The notes under the pieces: model-generated
What the model was told of the DNA's origin: nothing
The model's input: only the letters and a program-made list of their open reading frames with translations
Database searches by the model: none
From: Brevibacterium sp.
Lineage (GTDB): Bacteria; Actinomycetota; Actinomycetes; Actinomycetales; Brevibacteriaceae
Direction of reading: 5' to 3'
Length of the DNA: 62,896 nucleotides
NCBI GenBank assembly: GCA_031179165.1
Contig: JAPSIC010000004.1
Coordinates: forward strand, 1-62,896
Made by a program: the position numbers and the translations under genes
Shown: one piece after another, positions 1 to 8,770 of the stretch
How the letters are laid out: the number at the start of each line of letters is the position of its first letter
Position numbering within the stretch: the stretch's first letter is position 1

Positions 1-1307
1 CCCAGCGGGTGCTGCAGCCGGGCCTCGGCGGCTGGACCGTCGCGGAAGCCGAAGTCGAAGAGCCCGACGCCCACGAGCGTCGAGGCCTCGCCCGTGACCG
101 GGTCGAGGCGGCGGACCGCAGAGGTCTCCGAGTCGGCGATGAGCACGTCCCCGTCGGGACCGAGGTCGAGGCCCGAGGACTGCGCGAACCAGGCGGTCTC
201 CGCGTCCCCGTCGAGCAGACCTTCGCTCATGGTGCCGGCGAGCAGCCGGATCCGGCCCGCCACCGGGTCGAAGGACCAGATGGTGTGGTTGCCGGCCATC
301 GCCACGACCACCTCGGCGGTGGCCGGGACGAAGAGGACGTCCCATGGTGAGGACAGCTTCACGTCCCGGGCCGGTCCGTCGTAGCGGCCGAGCGGTCCGT
401 GTGTGCCGCGGACATTGTCGACGGCCCCGACCATGTGCTGCTCGCCGGTCCCGGCGATCGTGCTCACCGTCTCGGAGTCGAGATCGATGCCGCGCAGGAC
501 ATGGTTGACGGTGTCGGCGACGACGAGGTGGAAGCCGGCGCGGGCCGCGATCTCATCGGGCAGCACGGCGACGCCGCCGGGTTCGCTGAAGCTCGCCGAG
601 GCGAAGTCGCCGTCCGCTGTCCCGCGCTCCCCCGTGCCGATCCGGCGGAGGATGGTCTGTCCGCTCGGATCGTACTCGACGAGGCTGTGGTGCCCGGAGT
701 CGGCGACGAGGAGGTTGCCCGAGGGCAGGCGGGTGACCTTGCCGGGGTAGAACAGGTCGGTCTCCGGGGCCGGCGGCGGCACATAGGGTCCGTCCCCGGA
801 ATGGAGGGTGCCCTTGGCCGAGTGCTCGGCGATGAGTACCTCGATGATCTCGCCGAGGCCGGCCCCGTGGCCTTCACCGGACAGGGTCGCGACAAGGTAG
901 CCTTCCGGGTCGATGACGGCCAGGGTGGGCCAGGCGCGAGCGGTGTAGGCCTGCCAGGTGACGAGGTCCGGGTCATCGAGGACGAGGTGCTCGACCTGGT
1001 AGCGTTCGACGGCCTGGTCGACGGCTTCGACGGTGCGCTCGAACTCGAACTTCGGCGAGTGGACGCCGATGATGACGAGTTCCTGTCGGTACTTCTCCTC
1101 CAGCGGGCGCAGCTCGTCGAGGACGTGGAGGCAGTTGATGCAGCAGAAGGTCCAGAAGTCGAGCAGCACGACCTTCCCCCGCAGGTCCGCCAGGCTCAGA
1201 TCCTTGCCGCCCGCGTTCATCCAGCGGCGGCCGACGAGTTCCGGGGCGCGCACTTTGACATGAGTGGAGTCAGTGGGAGCAGCTGAGGTCTGCGGGCTGG
1301 AAGTCAT
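1..1307 (-). CDS. Thioredoxin-like / NHL-repeat protein (NHLRC2-like), 3' end missing
   Basis: The reading frame stays open to the window edge, so the C-terminus is missing; 435 codons are visible. The ATG at 1307 begins MTSSPQTSAAPTDSTHVKV. A thioredoxin-fold domain follows, with the redox motif FWTFCCINCLHVLDEL (CINC at residues 56-59), then segments such as LPSGNLLVADSGHHSLVEYD and HLVVADTVNHVLRGID that look like NHL beta-propeller blades. Proteins with this order (TlpA/AhpC-like domain then NHL propeller) are known in bacteria and as human NHLRC2; their exact substrate is not settled. No signal peptide is visible, so it is probably cytoplasmic. The domain assignment is firm; a specific function is not claimed. 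Confidence 0.85.
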   Translation of the reverse strand, partial: MTSSPQTSAAPTDSTHVKVRAPELVGRRWMNAGGKDLSLADLRGKVVLLDFWTFCCINCLHVLDELRPLEEKYRQELVIIGVHSPKFEFERTVEAVDQAVERYQVEHLVLDDPDLVTWQAYTARAWPTLAVIDPEGYLVATLSGEGHGAGLGEIIEVLIAEHSAKGTLHSGDGPYVPPPAPETDLFYPGKVTRLPSGNLLVADSGHHSLVEYDPSGQTILRRIGTGERGTADGDFASASFSEPGGVAVLPDEIAARAGFHLVVADTVNHVLRGIDLDSETVSTIAGTGEQHMVGAVDNVRGTHGPLGRYDGPARDVKLSSPWDVLFVPATAEVVVAMAGNHTIWSFDPVAGRIRLLAGTMSEGLLDGDAETAWFAQSSGLDLGPDGDVLIADSETSAVRRLDPVTGEASTLVGVGLFDFGFRDGPAAEARLQHPL

Positions 1308-1370
1308 GGCTCAAGTGTCTCAGATCCGCGCGGAGCCGCGCATCCGCGGCGTCATCGAAGGCCGCGAGAC

Positions 1371-1460
1371 CGCAGGCGCTGGCCCCCGGGTCGCGGGAAC
1401 CTCGGGCGCCGGCCCCCAGGTCGCGGATGCCGCGGGCGCTGTCACCGGGGGTCGCGGGCC
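1371..1460. repeat. 30-bp tandem repeat, three copies, last one over the yggS stop codon
   Basis: Units start at 1371, 1401 and 1431, each of the form CG(C/G)(A/G)GGCGC(T/C)G followed by a C-rich block and GGTCGCGG. The third unit (one base longer) contains the yggS stop codon at 1442-1444 and its last codons. The other two copies are non-coding. The pattern recurs at other gene ends in this window. Confidence 0.8.
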
Positions 1461-2215
1461 CCGAAGACGCTGGAGCCGATGCGGACCATCGTCGCGCCCT
1501 CGCCGATCGCCAGTTCGAAGTCGTTGCTCATCCCCATCGACAGCTCGGTCGCGTCGGCGGGCAGAATCCCGCGGTCGATGAGACCGGCGCCGAGCTCGCG
1601 CAGATCGGAGTAGCTGGGCCGGATCTCCTCGGGTGTCTGCCCGGGCAGGCCGATCGTCATCAGACCGCGCAGACGCAGTCGCTCAAGCTCGCGCAGTGCG
1701 GTCACGAGCTCTTCGGCGCGCTCGGGGGCGATGCCGGACTTCGAGTCCTCACGTGAGGTGTTGACCTGGACGAAGACGTCCACGCTCTGTTCGAGGACAT
1801 CGAGGCGTCTGCTGATCTTGTGCGCGAGCTCGAGGTTGTCGACGGACTGGATGCAGTGGGCATGGCGCAGGGTGTGGTTGACCTTGTTCTTCTGCAGCGG
1901 CCCGATCAGGTGCGCCTCGTGTGGGATGTCGGCCAGCGCCTCGGCCTTGCCGACGAGTTCCTGCACCTTGTTCTCCCCGATGAGGGTGAAACCGTGCGCG
2001 AGGGCGACCCGGATCTTCTCCGTGGGCTGGGTCTTGGTCGCCAGCATGATCATCACGTCCGCCGCCCGGCGTCCGCTCGCCTCGGCGGCGGCCGCGGCCC
2101 GGGCGGCCACGTCGTCGAGCCTGGCCCGGATGGCTGCGGCCTCCGCCTCGGGGAGAGGGGCAGGGTCGCCGCTGGACGTGGACGCTGATTCGGGAGTGGG
2201 ATCGACTGTGCTCAT
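1442..2215 (-). CDS. YggS/PLPBP family pyridoxal-phosphate homeostasis protein
   Basis: This is a 257-residue protein of the YggS/PROSC family, a single-domain PLP-binding TIM barrel similar to the N-terminal half of alanine racemase. The family maintains PLP homeostasis and has no confirmed enzymatic reaction. Visible signatures are the PLP lysine in MLATKTQ (K61), IGENKVQE, HLIGPLQKNKVN and the phosphate-binding ELSMGMSNDFELAI near the C-terminus. The first 25 residues form a low-complexity extension longer than in E. coli YggS, so a later start is possible. It is usually found near cell division genes in Gram-positive bacteria, but not here. Confidence 0.93.
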   Translation of the reverse strand: MSTVDPTPESASTSSGDPAPLPEAEAAAIRARLDDVAARAAAAAEASGRRAADVMIMLATKTQPTEKIRVALAHGFTLIGENKVQELVGKAEALADIPHEAHLIGPLQKNKVNHTLRHAHCIQSVDNLELAHKISRRLDVLEQSVDVFVQVNTSREDSKSGIAPERAEELVTALRELERLRLRGLMTIGLPGQTPEEIRPSYSDLRELGAGLIDRGILPADATELSMGMSNDFELAIGEGATMVRIGSSVFGARDPR

Positions 2216-2308
2216 GGGTCCAGTTTCCCATGTCCCCCGACTCGGGTCAGCGGGTGGTGGAGGCCGAACCCACGTCCTCGGCTCGGAGCGACAGGTCCTC
2301 GGCGCAGG

Positions 2309-2354
2309 GGCAGGCCTTCGGCCTCGGCTCAGTTCGGCAGGCCCTCGGCCTCGG
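2309..2354. repeat. Tandem duplication flanking the 3-hydroxyisobutyrate dehydrogenase stop codon
   Basis: GGCAGGCC(T/C)TCGGCCTCGG occurs at 2309-2327 and 2336-2354 (18 of 19 identical, period 27). The stop codon at 2329-2331 lies between the two copies: one is inside the last codons of the gene and the other is downstream of it. Confidence 0.75.
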
Positions 2355-3234
2355 GGTCGATGTTGCGGATCAGCGCCGAGGTGTCGAGACCGGCCAGGTC
2401 ATCATCGATGAGCTTCTGGAGCTGGGCGTGGACGAGCTTGGCCGCGGGCAGGTCGACTCCCTGGGACTCCCCGCCGGCGAGCGCCAGTCCCACGTCCTTG
2501 TGCATGAGGGCGGCGGCGAAACCGGGGGCGAAGCCGTTGTTCGAGGCCGCGGTCTCGGTCACACCGGGCACCGGGTACCAGGTCCGCAGCGGCCACGAGT
2601 CGCCGGAGGAGACCTTGGCGATGTCGTAGAACGTCTTCGCATCGAGGCCGAAGCGCTGCGCGAGCACCGCGCCTTCGACGACGCCCTCGAGGCTGATCGC
2701 GAGCATCATGTTGTTGACGATCTTCGCCGCCTGTCCGGCGGCCTCCCCACCCGCGTGGAAGATGTTGCCGGCCATCGGCTCGATGAAGGGCTTCGCCTCG
2801 GCGATGTCCTCGTCGGTGCCGCCGAGCATGAAGGTCAGCGTCCCGGCTTCGGCGCCGGTGACTCCCCCGGAGACGGGTCCGTCGACGAACCGGAAGCCGG
2901 CCTGCGAGGCCTCCTGGTGCAGGGTCCGGGCGGAGTCGAAGTCGATCGTCGATGAGTCGACGAGGAGGGACTTGGTGTCGGCGTGGGCGAGGACCCCGTC
3001 ATCGCCGAGGTAGACGGCGCGGGCATGCTCACCCTTGGGCAGCATGGTGAAGACGATGTCGGCACCGGCGACCGCCTCGGCGAGGGAATCCACCGCGATC
3101 ACACCGTGCTCGGCAGCGGCGGCGACCGCTTCGGGCACGACGTCGAAGCCCTGGACGGTGTGCCCGGCCTTGACCAGGTTGGCAGTCATCGGTCGGCCCA
3201 TGTTGCCCAGGCCGATCCATCCAATCGTCGACAT
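2329..3234 (-). CDS. mmsB: 3-hydroxyisobutyrate dehydrogenase
   Basis: The 301-residue protein belongs to the beta-hydroxyacid dehydrogenase family, which oxidises 3-hydroxyisobutyrate to methylmalonate semialdehyde in valine breakdown. Visible marks are the N-terminal Rossmann motif GWIGLGNMGRPM, the substrate-binding signature DGPVSGGVTGAEAGTL and the catalytic lysine in GQAAKIVNNMM. An upstream in-frame ATG exists, but the ATG at 3234 is chosen because AGGAGG sits seven bases before it and MSTIGWIGLGNMG is the normal N-terminus. It is divergent from a LysR regulator, which probably controls it. The branched-chain oxoacid dehydrogenase operon further along fits a valine catabolic role, though related 2-hydroxy-3-oxopropionate reductases cannot be excluded. 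Confidence 0.88.
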   Translation of the reverse strand: MSTIGWIGLGNMGRPMTANLVKAGHTVQGFDVVPEAVAAAAEHGVIAVDSLAEAVAGADIVFTMLPKGEHARAVYLGDDGVLAHADTKSLLVDSSTIDFDSARTLHQEASQAGFRFVDGPVSGGVTGAEAGTLTFMLGGTDEDIAEAKPFIEPMAGNIFHAGGEAAGQAAKIVNNMMLAISLEGVVEGAVLAQRFGLDAKTFYDIAKVSSGDSWPLRTWYPVPGVTETAASNNGFAPGFAAALMHKDVGLALAGGESQGVDLPAAKLVHAQLQKLIDDDLAGLDTSALIRNIDPEAEGLPN

Positions 3235-3324
3235 GGTATGCCTCCTTGCATCGGGGATAGTCGTGTTCCTCTTCACATTACGCCAGTCGCGCACGGACGG
3301 CGGCGGGGGAAGAATCATCTCTTC

Positions 3325-3349
3325 TGCACCGATTATGTGCATCGATGCA
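3325..3349. promoter_or_regulatory. Candidate LysR operator between mmsB and the LysR gene
   Basis: The 132-bp divergent spacer carries three TGCA elements, at 3325-3328, 3338-3341 and 3346-3349. The last two form the perfect 12-bp palindrome TGCATCGATGCA (3338-3349). It is followed by GATAAAAT, a plausible -10 element for the LysR gene, whose ATG is about ten bases further on and has no ribosome binding site, so that transcript may be leaderless. The position is that expected of an autoregulatory LysR site; binding is inferred. Confidence 0.5.
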
Positions 3350-3366
3350 GATAAAATGGGACGACT

Positions 3367-4242
3367 ATGCCCTCACACGCACCTGGCGGCTCCCGTCCGC
3401 AGATCTCTCCGGAGGACCTGCTCACCCTGCTCGCCGTCGCGCGGCTGGGGAAGTTCACCGCCGCCGCCCACAGCCTCGGCCTCAACCACACCACGGTGTC
3501 CCGACGCATCTCCGCGCTCGAGAAGGCCTACGGCGAACGAGTGCTCGTCGCCTCCCCCGACGGCTGGGAGCTCAGCGCGGCCGGGCGCGAGCTGCTGCCG
3601 GTGGCCGAGGACATCGAATCGGCGCTGGGGCGCATCGACCACCGGCAGAGCTCATCGCTGTCGGGCACGATCCGACTCGCCTGCCCGCAGGCCTTCGCCC
3701 TCGAGTACGCGGTGCCGGCGCTGACGCGGTTGCAGGCCCGGCACCCGAGTCTGCAGGTCGAGCTCCTGACGGTGACCCAGCGGGCCCGGCAGTATCGGTC
3801 CGGGGTCGACATCGAAGTCGTCGTCGGCAGACCCGACGCGCCGCGCAGCGTCGCCAAGCACCTCCGCGACTACCGCCTCCAGCTCTATGCCTCCCAGGAG
3901 TACATCCGCACCCACGAGATGCCGACCCGCCTCGAGGACCTGGCCGAACACCGGCTCATCTACTACATCGAGCACTCGCTGCATGTCGATGACCTCGACG
4001 AAGCGGCCGAAGCGCTGCCGCGCGGCGCCGGCTTCTTCCGGTCGACCTCGGTCCACGCCCACGTCCTGGCGACCTCGCAGTCGGTGGGGATCGGGATCCT
4101 CCCGGACTTCCTCGCCCGCCACAACAGTCGCCTCACCCAGGTGCTTCCCGACCAGTTCTCGAAGCCCGTCTCCTACTGGGCCTCGGTTCGGCATGAATCG
4201 CTGCGCAATGTCGGCGTCCGCGCCGTCCTCGAGGTCCTCTAG
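3367..4242 (+). CDS. LysR-family transcriptional regulator
   Basis: The 291-residue protein has an N-terminal winged helix-turn-helix (about residues 13-70, with FTAAAHSLGLNHTTVSRRISALEKAYG as recognition region) and a periplasmic-binding-protein-like effector domain (about 95-290). It is transcribed away from mmsB and probably controls it and itself. Its TAG stop overlaps the TAG stop of the convergent SDR gene within one CTAG (4239-4242), so the two genes share their last bases. No Shine-Dalgarno sequence precedes the ATG. The effector is not predictable from sequence; a valine catabolic intermediate is a guess from the neighbour. Confidence 0.9.
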   Translation: MPSHAPGGSRPQISPEDLLTLLAVARLGKFTAAAHSLGLNHTTVSRRISALEKAYGERVLVASPDGWELSAAGRELLPVAEDIESALGRIDHRQSSSLSGTIRLACPQAFALEYAVPALTRLQARHPSLQVELLTVTQRARQYRSGVDIEVVVGRPDAPRSVAKHLRDYRLQLYASQEYIRTHEMPTRLEDLAEHRLIYYIEHSLHVDDLDEAAEALPRGAGFFRSTSVHAHVLATSQSVGIGILPDFLARHNSRLTQVLPDQFSKPVSYWASVRHESLRNVGVRAVLEVL

Positions 4243-4985
4243 GCCGCCGTCCAGCCTCCGTCGATGCTGTGCGCGCTGCCGTTGACGACGGCGGCCGCGT
4301 CACTGACGAGGAACAGGGCGAGCTGGGCGACGTCCTCGGGCTCGGCGAGCGTGGGCACCGACGAGTGGCCGAGGAACACCTTCTCCAGCACCTCGGCCTC
4401 GCTGATGCTGTTCGTCTTCGCGAGCTCTGCGATCTGGCCCTTGACCAGGGGTGTGAGCACGTAGCCGGGGTTGATCGCGTTGCACGTCACCCCGTGCGGA
4501 CCGGCTTCGAGCGCGGTCGTCTTCGTCAGCCCCATGAGCCCGTGCTTGGCTGCGACGTACGCCGACTTGTTCGGGGAGGCGCGCAGCCCGTGGACGGAGG
4601 AGACGTTGATGATCCGGCCCCACCCCTTCTCATACATCCCCGGCAGCGCCGCCTTGGTCAGCACGAACGGCGCCTCGAGCATCAGCGTGCTGATCAGGCG
4701 CCACTCCTCGAGCGGGAACTCCGTGATCGGGTGGATGCGCTGGATGCCGGCGTTGTTGACGAGGATGTCGACGTCGAGGTCAACCGTCTCCAGCGCCGAG
4801 GTGTCCGCGAGGTCGACGCCCCACGCTTCGCCGCCGATGCCCTCGGCCACGTCGGCGGCGTCATCGGCGTTGACGTCGGCGACGATGACGTGTGCTCCCA
4901 CCGCCGCGAACGCCTCGCACATCGCCTTGCCGAGGCCGGAGGCACCCCCGGTGACGAGGGCGCGCCTGCCGCTGAGATCCGTCAT
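4239..4985 (-). CDS. SDR oxidoreductase, probable 3-hydroxybutyrate dehydrogenase
   Basis: The 248-residue protein is a classical short-chain dehydrogenase with the NAD motif TGGASGLGKA, the NNAG motif (VNNAGIQ), catalytic serine (INVSSVHGL) and YVAAK. HGLRASPNKSAYVAAKHGLMGLTK and the C-terminal SIDGGWTA closely resemble D-3-hydroxybutyrate dehydrogenases (acetoacetate from 3-hydroxybutyrate). Its ATG overlaps the stop of the upstream MHS transporter as ATGA, so the two are translationally coupled; a transporter plus dehydrogenase suggests uptake and oxidation of an external hydroxy acid. The substrate remains an inference because many SDRs look alike. Confidence 0.85.
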   Translation of the reverse strand: MTDLSGRRALVTGGASGLGKAMCEAFAAVGAHVIVADVNADDAADVAEGIGGEAWGVDLADTSALETVDLDVDILVNNAGIQRIHPITEFPLEEWRLISTLMLEAPFVLTKAALPGMYEKGWGRIINVSSVHGLRASPNKSAYVAAKHGLMGLTKTTALEAGPHGVTCNAINPGYVLTPLVKGQIAELAKTNSISEAEVLEKVFLGHSSVPTLAEPEDVAQLALFLVSDAAAVVNGSAHSIDGGWTAA

Positions 4986-6367
4986 GGTGCCTCCGTCGCG
5001 TCCGGTCCCGCGCTCATCCCCTTGCCGACCCCGCGACGGTCCCGGTCGACCTGGTCGAGGGAGTGGAGGTCGATGCCCTTGGTCTCACGGGTGAACAGCA
5101 GTGCGATCATCGAGATCACCGCCGCGATCAGCAGGTAGATGGCGATCGGCACCGACGAGTCGAACCGGTCGAGCAGTGCCACGGCGATGATCGGGGCGAA
5201 GGAGCCGGCGACGATCGACGTCACCTGGTAGCCGGTCGAGACCCCGGAGTTGCGCATTCGGGTCGGGAACATCTCCGACATGATGGCCGGCTGGCCGGCG
5301 TACATGAAGGCGTGGAAGAGGAGCCCGAGCAGCAGTGCGAGGAAGATCATCAGGCCGTTGGCCGTGTCGTACATCGGGAAGGCGAAGAAGCCCCACGAGG
5401 CGGTGAGAACGATCCCGATGCCGTACGGCAGCTTGCGTCCGACTCTGTCGCCGAGGGCCCCGACGAACGGCACCAGCACCGCGTGGATGGCGTGCGCGCC
5501 GAGGAGCAGCCCGAGGATCTCACTCGCGGTGATGCCGACGGCCACCGCCAGATACGTGATCGAGAAGGTGACGACGAGGTAGTAGTGGATGTTCTCGACG
5601 AAGCGCAGGCCCATCGCGGTGAAGACCTCGCGCGGGTAGCGGACGAACACGGCCTTGATGCCGTAGTCGACGCCCTCCTCGACCTCGAGCTTGGCCTGCT
5701 CGAAGATCGGCGCGTCCGTGACGCGCGTCCGGATGTAGTAGCCGATGAGCACGATGACCGCGGAGAGCCAGAACGCCACGCGCCAGCCCCAGGAGAGGAA
5801 GTCGGATTCGCTCAGGGTGGCGGTGAGGAAGAACAGGACTCCGGTGGCCAGGAGGTTGCCGAGAGGAACGCCGGACTGCGGGAAGGAGGCCCAGAACCCG
5901 CGTTCCTTGTCGGGCGCGTGCTCGGCGACGAGGAGGACTGCGCCGCCCCACTCACCGCCGACGGCGAAGCCCTGGACGATGCGCAGCAGCACCAGCAGGA
6001 TCGGTGCGAGGTAGCCGATCTGGTCGAAGGTCGGCAGGCAGCCCATGAGGAATGTCGCGACGCCGACGAGGACGATCGACAGTTGCAGCAGCTTCTTGCG
6101 CCCGTACTTGTCCCCGAAGTGGCCGAAGACGATTCCGCCGATCGGGCGCGCGATGAAGCCGACCGAGTAGGTGGCGAATCCGAGCAGGATCGGGGTCAGC
6201 GGGTTGTCCGACGGTGGGAACAGGATGAAGTTGAAGACCAGTGTGGCGGCGGAGCCGTAGAGGAAGAACTCGTACCACTCGACGACGGTTCCGGCCATCG
6301 AGGCGATGACGACCTTGCGCAGCTGCGTGCGGATCGACTTCCTCTCGGCGTTGCTCGAAGAACTCAT
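4982..6367 (-). CDS. MHS-family (MFS) organic-acid:proton symporter
   Basis: The 461-residue polytopic protein has about 12 membrane segments and metabolite:H+ symporter signatures: TVVEWYEFFLYGSAATLVF at the N-terminus, RPIGGIVFGHFGDKYGRKK between helices 2 and 3, and GGEWGGAVLLVAEHAP after helix 4. The frame is open 73 codons further upstream, but the ATG at 6367 follows AAGGAG at good spacing and gives the usual N-terminus. It is the first gene of a two-gene operon with the coupled SDR dehydrogenase, so 3-hydroxybutyrate or a related acid is the likeliest substrate. MHS substrates (proline/betaine, ketoglutarate, shikimate, citrate) cannot be told apart by motif. Confidence 0.88.
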   Translation of the reverse strand: MSSSSNAERKSIRTQLRKVVIASMAGTVVEWYEFFLYGSAATLVFNFILFPPSDNPLTPILLGFATYSVGFIARPIGGIVFGHFGDKYGRKKLLQLSIVLVGVATFLMGCLPTFDQIGYLAPILLVLLRIVQGFAVGGEWGGAVLLVAEHAPDKERGFWASFPQSGVPLGNLLATGVLFFLTATLSESDFLSWGWRVAFWLSAVIVLIGYYIRTRVTDAPIFEQAKLEVEEGVDYGIKAVFVRYPREVFTAMGLRFVENIHYYLVVTFSITYLAVAVGITASEILGLLLGAHAIHAVLVPFVGALGDRVGRKLPYGIGIVLTASWGFFAFPMYDTANGLMIFLALLLGLLFHAFMYAGQPAIMSEMFPTRMRNSGVSTGYQVTSIVAGSFAPIIAVALLDRFDSSVPIAIYLLIAAVISMIALLFTRETKGIDLHSLDQVDRDRRGVGKGMSAGPDATEAP

Positions 6368-6712
6368 GACTCTCCTTGGTTTCCACGATCCGCCACGTCC
6401 TTGTCTGGGCGGATCGTTCCGGCTGCCGGGAAGACTCCTTGCGGTCGCGTCCATGCGGCCGAGGGTCCACCGCTCGGTCCGAGCGGCCCGGTGAATATGA
6501 TCCAGACAACAGTGTGCGTCATCTCGGACGGATTGTGGCGTTCTCGCGGTCGCCAATCCGAGAACTGTCCCTGAGCAATCCTGCACAGCAGGTGTGCTTG
6601 CCTGCTGTCGGCGCCGGGAGCGATGCGATTGCGCCTCGCCGTGTCCGCTGTCGGCGCCGGGAGTCCGTCTCGGCGTCGCGGCTATCGCCGGGAGTCGGTC
6701 TCGGCGTCGCGG
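6368..6712. other. Intergenic region: operon leader plus inverted repeats
   Basis: No gene is seen here. The part next to the MHS gene should hold its promoter. An imperfect hairpin pairs 6529-6540 with 6551-6560 (CGGATT...AATCCG arms with a 2-base bulge), overlapped by the 7-bp repeat GTTCTCG/CGAGAAC (6540-6546 and 6559-6565), which could be an operator. ACAGCAGG/CCTGCTGT (6585-6592 and 6601-6608) is a perfect 8-bp hairpin with an 8-base loop. The distal part is filled by the tandem repeat described separately. Confidence 0.5.
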
Positions 6713-6746
6713 CTATCGGCGCCGGGAATCGGTCTCGGCGTCGCGG
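6648..6746. repeat. Three tandem copies (34/31/34 bp) ending over the copD-ctaG stop codon
   Basis: Units at 6648-6681, 6682-6712 and 6713-6746 share CT(G/A)TCGGCGCCGGGA followed by GTCTCGGCGTCGCGG (the middle one lacks three bases). The third is the last 10 codons and stop (CTA, 6713-6715) of the CopD/CtaG gene; the others lie beyond the stop. A fourth, decayed start (CTGTCGGCGCCGGGA) is at 6604. Confidence 0.85.
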
Positions 6747-8770
6747 ACGGCCATCTTCGCGAGCATCTCGTTGTACGCCCGCAGCTCCGAGTCGTCGGTG
6801 CGCGCTTCGCGACGATCGACGCGCTTGGCCTCCCGGTCGGAGGACATCGCCCACTGCATGGCGACCATGATGGCCACGAACAGGGTCGGGATCTCGCCGA
6901 TGCCCCAGGCGATCGCACCACCGCGCTGCTGGTCCTCGATCGCCGAGTAGCCCCAGTCGGCGCCGATGTTGCCGAACCAGTCGCCCTCGATGAGGACCTC
7001 TGAGCTCATCAGCGAGATGCCGAAGAACGCGTGGAAGGCCATCGTGATGAGCAGCATGAGCAGCCGCAGAGGATAGGGGAAGCGCTCCACGCCGGGGTCG
7101 ATGCCGATCAGGGCCTGGCCGAAGAGGTACCCGGCGCCGAGGAAGTGGATGATCATCAGCTCGTGCCCTATGTGCGTCTCGAGGGCGAGCTGCATGATCC
7201 CCGAGTAGTAGAAGACGACGAGGGACCCGGCGAAGTTGACGCTCGCCACGATGGGATTGGCGAAGAACCGCAGCCAGGGGGTGTGGACGAGCCACAGCAC
7301 CCATTCCCGGATTCCCCGGGAGCCGTCTGTGCGCGGTGTGGTCGCACGCATGAGCATCGTGATCGGAGCGCCGAGGACCATCGGCAGCGGCACCACCATG
7401 ACCAGGAGCATGTGCTGGATCATGTGCGCGGAGAACTGCACCTCCCCGTACACGCGGGCGCCACCGGAGGTGACGTAGAACAGGAGGACCATGCCGACCA
7501 GCCAGCTGATCAGGCGCAGCACCGGCCAGGAGTCACCTCGGCGGCGGAGGTGGACGTAGCCGGCGAGGTAGGCCGCGGCCAGGCCCACGGAGATCACGAC
7601 CCACAGCGGATCCAGCGACCATTCGGTGAAGTACCGGGCGGGAGTGGGAGCCGGAGGCAGCGGCTCACCAGTGAGGATCTGTGCCGGGGTGGGGTCACCG
7701 ACGGGCTCCTGCGGCACCGGCGGCTGCGACCGTGACAGTGCCACAGCCATTCCCATGGTGGCGCCGAAGACGACGAACTCGACGATGATGAGGCGCCAGA
7801 ACTCGACCCTCGCCGAGGCGGCAGCAGCGAGCCGGCGGATGACGAAGCGGCGGTGCCAGAACCCGACCAGGCCGAGCACGATCGTCGCGAGGGCCTTGGC
7901 AAGGACGACCAGGCCGTAGGGGGTCATGAGGTCGTCGAAGTCGTGAACGCGCAGAGCGGAGTTGACGACCCCGGAGAAGGCCACGAGGGCGAAGGCGAAG
8001 AGCGCGAAGGAGGAGTACCGTTCGACCACCGACGGCAGCTGCGGCGAGCGGGCGAGTTTCGTCCCGAGCAGGGCGATGACGAAGAGCCCGCCCAACCACA
8101 GGGTGACCCCGAGGAGGTGGAGGCCGATGCTGTTGACCGCCTGCGTGTGGCCGGACGCTTCTGCGGAATGACCCATCAGGGCCAGCGGGACCATCGCGCC
8201 GACCCCGAGAACAGCGGCGGCCGCGATGCCCGGGTAGGAGCGGGAGCCGAAGCAGATCACCGAGGATACCGCGATGAGCACGACGATGAGGACCCACAGC
8301 TGGCCGAAGGCGATCTGGGTGAGGAACACCCCGAGCTGGCCGGAGAAGTCGAGGTACGCCTGGGCGCCGACCGTGTCGGCGAAGGTGAGGACGAGGACCG
8401 CTACGGCCGAGATCGTCCAGACGACCGAAGACACCTCGGCGATCTTCAGCGCCTTCTCCCACAGCGGATCGGGTGCCGGCTCCTCGGCGCCGTCCTGGCT
8501 GCGGCCGGCCCTGCGCCCCTGAGTGCGAGGGAGGATGAACAGCGCGAACATCAGGGCGCCGAGGGTCAGCGACATTGCGAGGTTGAAGACGAACTTCGCG
8601 GCCGGCAGTCCGAAGCGGACGGCCGGGCCGGGGTCGTTGAGGAGGGTGGCGTCGGCCGCGCCGGTGAAGAGCATTGCGGCGGTTCCGACGATCAGCCCGG
8701 CGAGGACGACGATCGGAACGGCGGCGCGGGAGGCGAACCGCGTGAGCGGTTCGATGGTCACAGTGTTCAC
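6713..8770 (-). CDS. Fused CopD-type copper resistance / CtaG-type cytochrome c oxidase assembly membrane protein
   Basis: About 685 residues with many membrane segments. The N-terminal half (to about residue 340) looks like CopD (GHSAEASGHTQAVNSIGLHLLG, GLFVIALLGTKLA, AFSGVVNSALRV). The C-terminal half looks like the Caa3-type CtaG assembly domain (SAHMIQHMLLVMVVPLPMVLGAP, ETHIGHELMIIHFLGAGYLF, MAFHAFFGISLM), rich in membrane histidines suited to copper. Fused CopD-CtaG proteins are common in actinobacteria and are thought to deliver copper to respiratory oxidase. The start is uncertain: the frame is open far upstream but with unlikely sequence, so the GTG at 8770 (VNTVTIEPLTRF, just before the first helix) is preferred. 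It has no strong ribosome binding site. Confidence 0.85.
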   Translation of the reverse strand: MNTVTIEPLTRFASRAAVPIVVLAGLIVGTAAMLFTGAADATLLNDPGPAVRFGLPAAKFVFNLAMSLTLGALMFALFILPRTQGRRAGRSQDGAEEPAPDPLWEKALKIAEVSSVVWTISAVAVLVLTFADTVGAQAYLDFSGQLGVFLTQIAFGQLWVLIVVLIAVSSVICFGSRSYPGIAAAAVLGVGAMVPLALMGHSAEASGHTQAVNSIGLHLLGVTLWLGGLFVIALLGTKLARSPQLPSVVERYSSFALFAFALVAFSGVVNSALRVHDFDDLMTPYGLVVLAKALATIVLGLVGFWHRRFVIRRLAAAASARVEFWRLIIVEFVVFGATMGMAVALSRSQPPVPQEPVGDPTPAQILTGEPLPPAPTPARYFTEWSLDPLWVVISVGLAAAYLAGYVHLRRRGDSWPVLRLISWLVGMVLLFYVTSGGARVYGEVQFSAHMIQHMLLVMVVPLPMVLGAPITMLMRATTPRTDGSRGIREWVLWLVHTPWLRFFANPIVASVNFAGSLVVFYYSGIMQLALETHIGHELMIIHFLGAGYLFGQALIGIDPGVERFPYPLRLLMLLITMAFHAFFGISLMSSEVLIEGDWFGNIGADWGYSAIEDQQRGGAIAWGIGEIPTLFVAIMVAMQWAMSSDREAKRVDRREARTDDSELRAYNEMLAKMAVRDAETDSRRR

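Noticed and set aside
399-1286. Long plus-strand open frame (295 codons) over the thioredoxin/NHL gene
   Set aside because: Its product has no domain pattern, while the minus strand encodes a clear CINC thioredoxin and NHL repeats; it is a GC-rich antisense shadow.
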